Positions 5,548-13,698 of a stretch of 16,855 nt of DNA are shown here, in pieces. A program made the translations under genes and the position numbers. Source of the stretch: JAPUDQ01 sp964538665 (GTDB lineage Bacteria > Patescibacteriota > Saccharimonadia > Saccharimonadales > Saccharimonadaceae). Positions within the stretch are counted from its first letter, which is position 1. The number at the start of each line of letters is the position of its first letter. The stretch covers positions 1-16,855 of the forward strand of contig CAZIEB010000019.1 in NCBI GenBank assembly GCA_964538665.1, given 5' to 3'. The notes beneath the pieces are model-generated. The model saw nothing but the letters and a program-made list of their open reading frames with translations, searched no databases and had not been told where the DNA came from.

Positions 5548-8500
5548 GTGAACGAAGCGTTACTCATAGTACTTATTGTAGGGTTGCTCACAAGTGGTAT
5601 TATCTCGATTGCCTATCTCCAGTACCGCCAGATAGTCCGTGAAGCAAAGAACTACGAGCGCGGTCTCAAAATGGTGCCGTTGATGATTCATCTCCCGCCT
5701 CCGAGCTCGGATATTGCGGCAAATGGCAGAGACGAGCGAGATATTACTGACGAGACTCTTAGCCAGGCCCAGGCAATGTACAATATCATCTCCAGCACGG
5801 CGACAAGAGGCTTTAAGAGTCGTATATACGGTCAGCGGCACATCACATTTGAGCTGGTAGCGACCAAGGGGCTTATCAATTTTTATGTGGTCGTGCCATT
5901 TGCGCTTGTCGAAATTATACGACAGGCTATCATGTCAGCATACCCGATGGCGCGCCTAGAAGAGGTCGAAGAGCACAATCTCTTCAATAAAGCCGGCAAA
6001 GTCAGTGGGACAATTGGCGGTGAGCTCATCCTCAAAAAGAATTTTGCATACCCAATTGCGACGTACAAAGAGTCGCAGCGCGATGCGATGCGGGCAATTC
6101 TAAACTCATTGGCGGCAGCTGGCCGTGAAGACGGCATAGGGATTCAGCTTTTGTTGCGTCCGGCATCGTTTGATTGGACCAAGCAGGTCATGGCTACTGC
6201 GCAATCAATTCGCACAAAAAAAGGCAAGAAGTCTGGCGGCGTTGGTGACTTGATAAAGCCAAAAGATGTATTCGAAGCATTGTGGAAAGCGCCCGAAACG
6301 AGTGAGAAAAAACCCGAAGATGCGCAGCTGTCGAGTCTCGAGCAATCGCTCGTGGATGCAATAGATGAAAAAACACAACACCCTGGCTATGAAGTCCTTA
6401 TACGCATCATCTGCTCCTCAAATTCTGCGGCGCGATCTCAACTACTCGCTAAAAATGTCGTGTCGAGTTTTGCGTTGTTTGACTCACCAAACAAGAACGG
6501 ATTTAAGTTTGTTCTCTCGAGAAACATCGAGCAATTTGTGACGTCATTTATACTACGTTTCTTCCCGCAAGAGACCAAAAAATACATTCTAAATAGTGTA
6601 GAACTTGCAACGATATTTCATCTGCCTGACCAGAAAAATATTCCGACGTCACAAGTACAACGACAAGCGGCCAAGCAAGTTGACGGCCCGCACCAGGATC
6701 TTGATGAAGGCTTTTTGCTTGGCTACAACGTCTACCGTGGTATCAAAAAACAAATCCGTCTCAGCACCAACGACCGTCGTCGTCATACATATATAATTGG
6801 TCAGACTGGTACAGGTAAATCAAAACTGCTCGAAAACCTTGCACTGCAGGACATGGTAGATGGCAAAGGGTTTGCGTTTATTGATCCGCACGGTGATTCT
6901 GCTGAGGCGCTTATGGGTATGGTGCCCAAAGAACGTGTCGAAGATGTCATATATTTCAACCCTGCCGATATGGACAACCCGGTCGGGCTCAATCTATTTG
7001 AGTTTGATACGCCTGATCAGCGAGACTTCCTCGTGCAAGAGGCGATTGCGATGCTGTATCGCCTGTATGACCCAGGCCACACCGGTATTATCGGCCCGCG
7101 CTACGAGCACTGGTTCCGAAATGCGGCATTGACTATTATGAGTGACCCCAATGGCTCTAGTTTTATCGATATCCCGCAGGTGTTCAATGACAACGAATTT
7201 GCCAAGCAAAAATTACAATTTGTGACCGACCAGACGGTGCTTGATTTTTGGAACAAGGAGATGGCGCAGACGAGCGATTATCACAAGTCAGAGGTGTTGG
7301 GCTGGTTCGTGAGTAAGTTTGGTGCGTTTTTGAGCAACGAAATGATGCGCAATATCATCGGTCAGACAAAATCAGGATTTAATTTGCGCGATATTATGGA
7401 CAATAAGAAGATTTTGCTTGTCAACCTGAGTAAAGGCAAAACCGGTGAGCTCAACTCGCAGCTACTAGGTATGATTTTTGTGATGAAGTTTCAGGCGGCG
7501 GCCATGGGGAGGGCGGACGTACCCGAAGATCAGCGAGAAGATTTTGCGCTGTATGTCGATGAGTTTCAAAACTTTGCGACGGATAGTTTTGAGTCGATAT
7601 TGTCTGAAGCGCGAAAATATCGCCTCAATCTCATTCTCGCCAACCAGTTTATGACACAGCTCACCGACAAAATTCGAGAGGCAATTATCGGTAACGTCGG
7701 GACAATTATTTCTGGACGAATTGGTACGACCGATGCCGAACTCATGGTCAAGCGATTTACGCCAGTATTTGACACTGAAGACCTGACACGACTGCCGAAC
7801 TACGAAACGATCACCAGTGTGATGATTAACAACGTGCCGTCAGCGCCGTTTAGCATGTCGCTATTGCCGCCGCTCGGTACACCAAACCCACAGCTCTCTG
7901 ATGCGCTCAAGAGGCTTAGTGCGGCAAAGTTTGGGCGCAATAGGGCAGAAGTGGAGCGTGAGATATTTGCGCGTCTGAGGGCCGGAGACGATGCGAGAGA
8001 CAAGCGCCGGCAAGCATTGCTCGGTGATGCAAAGTCTGCTGCGAGTCCGGGGCTCGGCGCACGAACCGGTGCTGGATCGGCGGCTTCTGGCTCGTCGTTC
8101 CTTGATGAGTGGCTGGCGAAGAGGCAACAGCTCAAAAATTCTCCGACCGCGGCGCCTCGCCCGCAGTCAGACCCTGATTCTCAGTCGCCGCAAGCAAAAG
8201 AACCCGCAGCCCAGCCACAACAGGCGGCAGCGCCCGCTGCAGAATCGCCATTGACGCCTACGAGTGGCAATACTGGTGGGATTGAGTTCAAGCCAACTTC
8301 CGATGGGGAACCTCCGAAAGACGCGGTTGTCGATACCGAGACGGACAAAGAAGCATTTACCCTCACCAAAAAGCCGACGTCGAAAAATGACGAGGTGCAC
8401 GACCACCGTCTTCATGAGCTCCAAACAATGGGCGTAGGAGATGGTGTGTCGATTCGTTCTGCGCAGGACGGCCAACAAAGCGCGGCACCAACCAAAAAAG

Positions 8501-8718
8501 ACACCAAAGAGCTTGAGGCGGCGCTATCAGACGTCAAAGCAGCTCAAGAGTCGACGCTCGCCCAAGAAAACGATGGTGCCTTGATTATCGACAAGGCGTC
8601 TGCTGCGATGGAAGAACCAAATATCGACGAGATATATATAGATGTGCGCGGCAATATTCATTCTGCAAAAGAAGAACAGCAGCTGAGCGACAACGATACG
8701 CCTGTGAAGACGACATAG
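5548..8718 (+). CDS. TraG/VirD4-like type IV secretion/DNA-transfer ATPase, membrane anchored
   Basis: The 1056-residue protein has one N-terminal membrane helix (about 4-25) followed by a long N-domain (about 70-390). The P-loop ATPase domain carries Walker A GQTGTGKS (418-425), FIDPHGD (444-450) and Walker B ALYVDEFQNF (667-676, Asp671-Glu672). Behind it comes the SILSEARKYRLNLILANQFM segment of TraM-recognition/TraD-type coupling ATPases. From about 790 the tail is alanine, proline, glutamine and acid rich, apparently disordered. Homologous motors pump DNA or protein through type IV secretion or pilus-like systems using ATP. In this epibiont lineage the role may be conjugation-like transfer, competence, or secretion to the host. 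No VirB4, relaxase or pilin is in the window, so the substrate cannot be told. The GTG start is preceded by GAGGA and abuts the upstream stop codon. Confidence 0.88.
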   Translation: MNEALLIVLIVGLLTSGIISIAYLQYRQIVREAKNYERGLKMVPLMIHLPPPSSDIAANGRDERDITDETLSQAQAMYNIISSTATRGFKSRIYGQRHITFELVATKGLINFYVVVPFALVEIIRQAIMSAYPMARLEEVEEHNLFNKAGKVSGTIGGELILKKNFAYPIATYKESQRDAMRAILNSLAAAGREDGIGIQLLLRPASFDWTKQVMATAQSIRTKKGKKSGGVGDLIKPKDVFEALWKAPETSEKKPEDAQLSSLEQSLVDAIDEKTQHPGYEVLIRIICSSNSAARSQLLAKNVVSSFALFDSPNKNGFKFVLSRNIEQFVTSFILRFFPQETKKYILNSVELATIFHLPDQKNIPTSQVQRQAAKQVDGPHQDLDEGFLLGYNVYRGIKKQIRLSTNDRRRHTYIIGQTGTGKSKLLENLALQDMVDGKGFAFIDPHGDSAEALMGMVPKERVEDVIYFNPADMDNPVGLNLFEFDTPDQRDFLVQEAIAMLYRLYDPGHTGIIGPRYEHWFRNAALTIMSDPNGSSFIDIPQVFNDNEFAKQKLQFVTDQTVLDFWNKEMAQTSDYHKSEVLGWFVSKFGAFLSNEMMRNIIGQTKSGFNLRDIMDNKKILLVNLSKGKTGELNSQLLGMIFVMKFQAAAMGRADVPEDQREDFALYVDEFQNFATDSFESILSEARKYRLNLILANQFMTQLTDKIREAIIGNVGTIISGRIGTTDAELMVKRFTPVFDTEDLTRLPNYETITSVMINNVPSAPFSMSLLPPLGTPNPQLSDALKRLSAAKFGRNRAEVEREIFARLRAGDDARDKRRQALLGDAKSAASPGLGARTGAGSAASGSSFLDEWLAKRQQLKNSPTAAPRPQSDPDSQSPQAKEPAAQPQQAAAPAAESPLTPTSGNTGGIEFKPTSDGEPPKDAVVDTETDKEAFTLTKKPTSKNDEVHDHRLHELQTMGVGDGVSIRSAQDGQQSAAPTKKDTKELEAALSDVKAAQESTLAQENDGALIIDKASAAMEEPNIDEIYIDVRGNIHSAKEEQQLSDNDTPVKTT

Positions 8719-8738
8719 ACAATACCCCCGCGTGGAAG

Positions 8739-8758
8739 GCTGCAGGAGCGCCTGCAGC
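8739..8758. terminator. hairpin between convergent genes, possible bidirectional terminator
   Basis: GCTGCAGG (8739-8746) and CCTGCAGC (8751-8758) form a perfect 8-bp GC-rich stem with a 4-nt loop. It sits between the convergent ATPase and membrane-protein genes. Neither side has a strong T-run. A flanking pair AATACCC (8721-8727) with GGGTATT (8803-8809) could close a larger structure. Confidence 0.55.
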
Positions 8759-8807
8759 AATTACACGATGTCTGTTGCACACCTAACTAAGAGCGACCCT
8801 TAGGGTA

Positions 8808-9377
8808 TTAGGCGCGGCCTGTTGCCATAATTTTGACGTAGTCACCGATAAGACCAAGCGCATAGCCGAGTCCGTATGCAGCAATCATCTCAAAACCTGA
8901 GAGCTGGTAGCCATAGGTGTGGCTGATGGCATAGACAAAAGCGAGGAGTATAAGTGCTGTGACAGAGCCAGAAAGCAGGGCGTTTGGTCGTGCAGCAGTT
9001 GAGCCAATGACTTCGCTGGCTTTTTCGACTACTGGGGCGTGTATCAGCTTGCTAAAGGTACGAGCAGGAGGGCTCATCTCAGACTGAATACGACTGAGTG
9101 TTTGCTTGTAGGCTCGTTCTTTTTCGCGCTTAGTAATCTTGCGGATGACGCGGGCCGAGGCAGTTGGTTCGCCGCCATGACGGCGTTCTTTGCTAGCTTC
9201 TTTTGAGAAGGCGGCTTCGGTTTCTTTTCGTGCGTCGGCAACGAGCTGCTCGCCAGACTTTTCTGGTGATTTTTCGACAGAAGTCTCAAGCTTACGTAAT
9301 TTCTCTTTTTGCTCAGCTGCGGCTTCGTGCACTTCAGCTGATGATTCGTGGTGGGAGATTCTTTCTGGGCTGTTCAT
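8808..9377 (-). CDS. two-helix membrane protein with charged coiled N-terminal half
   Basis: The 189-residue protein has an acidic, Glu/Lys/Ala-rich first 70 residues (probably helical, cytoplasmic), a basic segment (RVIRKITKREKERAYKQTL, 76-94), a conserved-looking stretch PPARTFSKLIHAPVVEKA (103-120) and two membrane helices (about 133-152 and 162-181). There is no signal peptide. An AGGAGG Shine-Dalgarno (9390-9385) lies 7 nt before the ATG and overlaps the stop codon of the surface-protein gene, so translation of the two is likely coupled. I recall similar proteins in other Saccharibacteria near secretion or surface genes, but I know of no function. Confidence 0.8.
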   Translation of the reverse strand: MNSPERISHHESSAEVHEAAAEQKEKLRKLETSVEKSPEKSGEQLVADARKETEAAFSKEASKERRHGGEPTASARVIRKITKREKERAYKQTLSRIQSEMSPPARTFSKLIHAPVVEKASEVIGSTAARPNALLSGSVTALILLAFVYAISHTYGYQLSGFEMIAAYGLGYALGLIGDYVKIMATGRA

Positions 9378-9388
9378 GGTAGATCCTC

Positions 9389-11551
9389 CTATAGTACCCC
9401 TGAGTTAAAATCTTTGCGGACAAGTCGTATCTCTGCTGCGAGCTGTCGTGATCTTGCGTAGAAGAAGGTAACTATCGAGCCGAGAGCACCAGCGAAGAGC
9501 ATATTCGATCCCGGTCCAGTGCTCGGTAGCTGCGAGATGGTTTCTTCGACGAGCTTAGGTGCAGTACAGTCGACTGAGACGTCGGTGGAATTGCCAAATG
9601 TGTTGGTCATCACACAGTCGTACGAGGTAGGTTCACTGAGGCCTCGAGGGGTAGCTGGGATCTCGTCGAGCATCTTGAGTGTAAATGTACGGGTCACTTT
9701 TTCGCCGGCAGCCAGTGAGATGTTGCCCCAAGACAGTGTCTTTTCGTTGTCTTTTTCGGTCAGAGCACCGCCGCCGTTGTCGTACAGCGTGGCGTATTCG
9801 AGTGAATCAGTGATATTGTCGCTGAGATCTACCACTGAGGCGACTTTTCCAGCGTTTTCGGCACTGATTGAGATCTGGATTCTATCACCGGTTCGGGCGA
9901 GTACCTTGGTGGCATCAGAGTCCTGCGTGAGGTTGGTGACTGATTTTCCGAGCACTACAGAAGTCTGACAATCGTACGGTTCGTTAGAGTGTTTGTTGGC
10001 ATCAAAATCATTGCGCACGATAGTGATAATCTCGCCGCTCGTCAGATCACATACCTGGATGTTTTGACATTGCGACAGGTCTCGTGTGTGTCGATTTGCG
10101 TCGAAATCCTTTTCTCGGATAGTGATGTTGGTGTTGCTCGATACATCACACACCTGTATACGCGTACAGTCGGCAAGATCTTTTGAATAGGCAGTCGGAT
10201 TGAAATCAGTTTCTTTGATAGTGACAATCTTGAAGGTTGCGAGCTGACAAACTGATATCTCTGGAGTAGGGAGGACGACGACTGCATCGTCACAATCATC
10301 AGGGTTGGTCCCCGGGATTGTAGGAGTGTCGACACACGCGGTGTTTTTGATGAGCTTGTTTGTTTGCTGAGTTACTTTTGCCGTCACAAAGAAGACGCCG
10401 CTTTGCCCAACATCAAGCTTGTTGAGCGTGTAGGACCATTTGGAGCCATTGACGGTACCGCTGCTGCCTCGTACGAGAGTGATTCCCTGTGGCGCGGTGT
10501 CGGTGAGCGTGACATTGCTGAGGGGCACGTCACCCGTGTTTCGGACGACAATTTCGTATTTGAACTCTTCGTTGAGGGCGACAGTCTTTTGCTCGACACC
10601 GTCAACTTTCTTTTCTATTTGTACTGCAGGGTTTGTCGGCGTGGCTGGTTGGGCAATACTAAATGTCTTTGTACAACCAGTACTTGTTTTGGTGCCAGCA
10701 GATGTGGCGACGGACGCTGATACGCTATATGACCCAGGAGGGAACGTGTATTCGGTTGCAAGGTCAAGCGTAGTGCTCGTGCTTGGCTGGGTAATCGTTT
10801 TTACGGTTTTGCCGCTTCCATCTTTGACGGTGATGGTATAGCTGCTTACGGTGGCGCCACCAGCGACGGTAGACGACACCTTGAATCGAACTCTGTTGTC
10901 ACCAATTTTTGTGACCGATAGGCTACTACACGTTGCAACAGGTGCTGGCGGTGGCGGCGGCGGGCTTGGTAGATTTGGCGAGATAAGATTGCCGCATACT
11001 AACATAATGCCAAACTCACCGATACCGGAAGCTGAGCCGGCGTATACCTGGAGGTTTGATCCATTGGCGATTTCTGAAGCAGTGTTATTGAATAGATAAT
11101 TTGGCCGAGAGTAGACGGTTGTGCCAAATGCATTGTGCTTGACCTCTCCTTGAGAACTACTAAATCGGGACCCATAGCCCCAGCTCTTCCATGCGCCACT
11201 TCCTTTGCCATAACTGAGGTTATTGATGGTTTTGAGCTTTGTATTTGCAAGATTATCTCGGGTAATACCGGCATATGTCATAACGTTTCGAAAACTTGTA
11301 CTTGTGTCGTATGCCTTGAGGAGCTCTTCTTTGCTGGAGACACCACCATACATCATGTCATTGCTACTGGCTGCGTTGGCGTGTTCTGGCGGTGCAAATA
11401 CCGCAAATGACTGCACGACGAGCGCGAGGGCAGTAAATATCAGCCCAAGTCTACGGGTCGCCTCTTCTTTTTTGAGCCTACGCGCATAAAATCCCAATGT
11501 ACCGACAAGCGCCGGGGAAAACGGTAGTCCCGATACTAGTTTCCGAAACAT
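9389..11551 (-). CDS. LPxTG-anchored surface protein with DUF11-like domains and Cys-bounded tandem repeats
   Basis: The 720-residue exported protein starts MFRKLVSGLPFSPALVG and has a long leader. Its hydrophobic helix is at about 35-52, with a probable cleavage after HANA (about 60). A conserved-looking N-domain (61-190) follows, then a proline-rich linker (192-204), an immunoglobulin-like domain (about 208-300), a DUF11-type domain (about 310-427) and three 33-residue repeats (432-528). A second DUF11-like domain (530-660) leads to LPSTG (675-679), a hydrophobic segment and a basic tail, the signal for sortase attachment. It is probably an adhesin or surface-layer component displayed to the host. 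An in-frame TTG at 11581 would add ten residues but lies upstream of the predicted transcription start. The chosen ATG has AAGGAG 18 nt upstream, an unusually long spacing, so the start is not certain. It is cotranscribed with the membrane protein at 8808-9377. Confidence 0.9.
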   Translation of the reverse strand: MFRKLVSGLPFSPALVGTLGFYARRLKKEEATRRLGLIFTALALVVQSFAVFAPPEHANAASSNDMMYGGVSSKEELLKAYDTSTSFRNVMTYAGITRDNLANTKLKTINNLSYGKGSGAWKSWGYGSRFSSSQGEVKHNAFGTTVYSRPNYLFNNTASEIANGSNLQVYAGSASGIGEFGIMLVCGNLISPNLPSPPPPPPAPVATCSSLSVTKIGDNRVRFKVSSTVAGGATVSSYTITVKDGSGKTVKTITQPSTSTTLDLATEYTFPPGSYSVSASVATSAGTKTSTGCTKTFSIAQPATPTNPAVQIEKKVDGVEQKTVALNEEFKYEIVVRNTGDVPLSNVTLTDTAPQGITLVRGSSGTVNGSKWSYTLNKLDVGQSGVFFVTAKVTQQTNKLIKNTACVDTPTIPGTNPDDCDDAVVVLPTPEISVCQLATFKIVTIKETDFNPTAYSKDLADCTRIQVCDVSSNTNITIREKDFDANRHTRDLSQCQNIQVCDLTSGEIITIVRNDFDANKHSNEPYDCQTSVVLGKSVTNLTQDSDATKVLARTGDRIQISISAENAGKVASVVDLSDNITDSLEYATLYDNGGGALTEKDNEKTLSWGNISLAAGEKVTRTFTLKMLDEIPATPRGLSEPTSYDCVMTNTFGNSTDVSVDCTAPKLVEETISQLPSTGPGSNMLFAGALGSIVTFFYARSRQLAAEIRLVRKDFNSGVL
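9968..10258 (-). repeat. three tandem 33-residue coding repeats
   Basis: Within the surface protein, three 99-bp units encode a pattern I-x-V-C-(D/Q)-L-x(4)-I-(V/I)-T-I ... DF(D/N)-x(3)-(H/Y)-x(3)-L-x-x-C. Each unit opens with VC and closes with a Cys about 27 residues later, so each could form one disulfide-closed module. Codon-level divergence between units indicates an old duplication. Confidence 0.8.
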
Positions 11552-11582
11552 TTTTTGTTTTTTTAATAACTCCTTACTCAAT

Positions 11583-11612
11583 AAAATAGCATAAGCAATG
11601 TGTTCAATGCAA
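11583..11612 (-). promoter_or_regulatory. promoter of the surface-protein operon
   Basis: On the minus strand, TTGCAT (11612-11607) and an extended -10 TGC-TATTTT (11588-11583) are 18 nt apart. The predicted start near 11576 places AAGGAG (11575-11570) at the very 5' end of the mRNA and excludes the TTG at 11581 as start codon. Confidence 0.55.
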
Positions 11613-11616
11613 GTAG

Positions 11617-11645
11617 TTGTTCGAATACTTTTTTTGGGCTATAAT
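11617..11645 (+). promoter_or_regulatory. gyrB-gyrA promoter
   Basis: TTGTTC (11617-11622) and a perfect TATAAT (11640-11645) are separated by 17 nt. The leader is about 70 nt and contains a Shine-Dalgarno GAGGGAG (11709-11715) 7 nt before the GTG. The -35 box is only 4 bp from the -35 of the divergent surface-protein promoter. Confidence 0.75.
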
Positions 11646-11722
11646 AGGAATATTGTAAAGGTTATCGCATAGACCGAGTAAATGCTCGAGGGCGATGATT
11701 GGAAAAGTGAGGGAGTACATAC

Positions 11723-13696
11723 GTGGCCAAACAAACAGACACGGCTAGCTATGGCGCCAGCCAAATTCAAGTCCTTGAGGGTCTTGAGCCAGTACGAAAA
11801 CGTCCTGGCATGTATATAGGTAGCACAGGATACGATGGCGTGCATCATCTTATCAAAGAAATTGCCGACAACTGTGTCGACGAAGCAATCGCTGGCTATG
11901 CGACATTTGTAGAGATAGAACTACTTGCCGACGGTGGTTGTCGCGTGACAGACGACGGACGCGGCATTCCTGTCGATAAACACCCCAAAACAGGGGTAAG
12001 CACGCTTGAGACGGTATTGACGGTCCTCCACGCCGGCGGTAAGTTCGGTGGCGGCGGTTATAAGGTATCATCAGGGCTCCACGGTGTGGGGTCGAGTGTC
12101 GTCAATGCCTTGTCGACGACACTTATCGCCGAAGTTGTCCAAAAAGGTGAGTTGTACCGACTCGTCTTTCATGCCGGTGCACCTGAGGGCCCACTAAAAA
12201 AGATTGGTAAGACTGATCGACCTCAAGGTACAAGTATCACGTTTTATCCGGACCCGACGATATTTAAGGAAACTGTTGATTTTGATTATGAATGGGTGTT
12301 GAGTTATCTCCGACACCAGGCGTACCTGACGAAGGGCGTCAAAGCTATGGTAAACGATGAGCGGAGTGGCGAACGATACGCCTTTTACTTTGAGGGCGGC
12401 ATACAAAGTTATGTCAAACACCTCAATATCGGCAAAGAAGTCGTTGACGAAGGCATTTTTTACGTCGAGCGACAGGTTGAAGATTGTATGGTCGAAGTAG
12501 CTGTCCAGTACAACGATAGTTTTACGGAGACAGTCAAGGCGTTTGCGAACAACGTCTACAACCCCGAGGGCGGGACGCACCTGGTTGGCTTTCGTTCAGC
12601 AATGACGCGAGTGATTAATGATTATGCTCGCAAAAACAGCCTACTCAAAGAAAAAGAGGACAATCTCACAGGCGATGACATCCGTGAAGGCCTAACTGCC
12701 ATTATTTTGGTCAAATTGCCAGATCCGCAGTTCGAAGGTCAGACCAAAAACAAGCTCGGTAATCCTGAGATGCGTCGGTATGTTGAGCAAGTTATGAATG
12801 AATACTTTGCCTATTACCTCGAAGAACATCCTGCGATTGCAAAAAAGATTATCGGCAAAGCACTTCTTGCTGCTCGGGCTCGTAAGGCTGCACGAGCTGC
12901 TCGAGACAACGTGATTCGCAAAGGCGCCCTTGACGGCATGAGCCTACCAGGCAAGCTTGCTGACTGTAGCAACAAGGACCCCAAAGACTCAGAGCTCTAT
13001 ATTGTTGAGGGTGATTCAGCTGGTGGATCGGCCAAATCCGGTCGTGACAGCAAATCACAGGCAATTCTGCCTCTCCGAGGTAAAGTCCTCAACGTCGAAC
13101 GCGCTCGATTGGATAAGATGCTCAACAACAATGAAATCGTAAGCCTGATCAAGGCGCTAGGGGTCGGGATAGATGAGCAGTTCGATATAAACGGCCTTCG
13201 ATACGACCGAATCATTATCATGACAGATGCTGATGTTGATGGGAGCCATATTTCGACGCTTCTCATGACGTTCTTTTTCCGCTACATGAAAGAAGTTGTT
13301 GATGGTGGCCACCTCTTTCTTGCCAAGCCACCGCTGTATTCGGTCAATCATGGCAAGAAAAAAACCTATGCCTATGACGAAGCCGACAAGGACGCCATTA
13401 TCGACCGAATCATTGGCGACAAGACCGACAAAGGTGCTGTAATGATAGGTGATGACAAGATGAAGCAAGCTGGCGTCACGATATCTCGATTTAAGGGGTT
13501 GGGTGAAATGGATGCTGATCAGCTCTGGGAAACGACGATGAATCCAGAAAACCGCGTACTTGTCCAAGTTCAGGTACGTGATGCCGAGCGAGCCGATGCA
13601 ATCTTCACAAAGCTAATGGGCGATGACGTGAGTCTGCGAAAGAACTTCATTCAATCACGTGCCAAAGACCTTAATATAGATGAACTGGATATATAG
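11723..13696 (+). CDS. gyrB: DNA gyrase subunit B
   Basis: GyrB is the ATPase subunit of gyrase, which introduces negative supercoils together with GyrA. The 657 residues match the short form of the protein without the E. coli insertion. The GHKL ATPase site shows the catalytic-base Glu46 in EIADNCVDEA, DDGRGIP (77-83), the ATP-lid HAGGKFGGGGYK (103-114) with SSGLHGVGSSVVNALS after it, and the QTK loop (340-342). The TOPRIM domain has EGDSAGGSA (429-437) and TDADVDG (501-507, metal-binding Asp502/Asp504). The C-terminal tail has RFKGLGEMD and ends AKDLNIDELDI. The start is GTG with a good Shine-Dalgarno. gyrA follows after 2 nt. Confidence 0.98.
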   Translation: MAKQTDTASYGASQIQVLEGLEPVRKRPGMYIGSTGYDGVHHLIKEIADNCVDEAIAGYATFVEIELLADGGCRVTDDGRGIPVDKHPKTGVSTLETVLTVLHAGGKFGGGGYKVSSGLHGVGSSVVNALSTTLIAEVVQKGELYRLVFHAGAPEGPLKKIGKTDRPQGTSITFYPDPTIFKETVDFDYEWVLSYLRHQAYLTKGVKAMVNDERSGERYAFYFEGGIQSYVKHLNIGKEVVDEGIFYVERQVEDCMVEVAVQYNDSFTETVKAFANNVYNPEGGTHLVGFRSAMTRVINDYARKNSLLKEKEDNLTGDDIREGLTAIILVKLPDPQFEGQTKNKLGNPEMRRYVEQVMNEYFAYYLEEHPAIAKKIIGKALLAARARKAARAARDNVIRKGALDGMSLPGKLADCSNKDPKDSELYIVEGDSAGGSAKSGRDSKSQAILPLRGKVLNVERARLDKMLNNNEIVSLIKALGVGIDEQFDINGLRYDRIIIMTDADVDGSHISTLLMTFFFRYMKEVVDGGHLFLAKPPLYSVNHGKKKTYAYDEADKDAIIDRIIGDKTDKGAVMIGDDKMKQAGVTISRFKGLGEMDADQLWETTMNPENRVLVQVQVRDAERADAIFTKLMGDDVSLRKNFIQSRAKDLNIDELDI

Positions 13697-13698
13697 TT

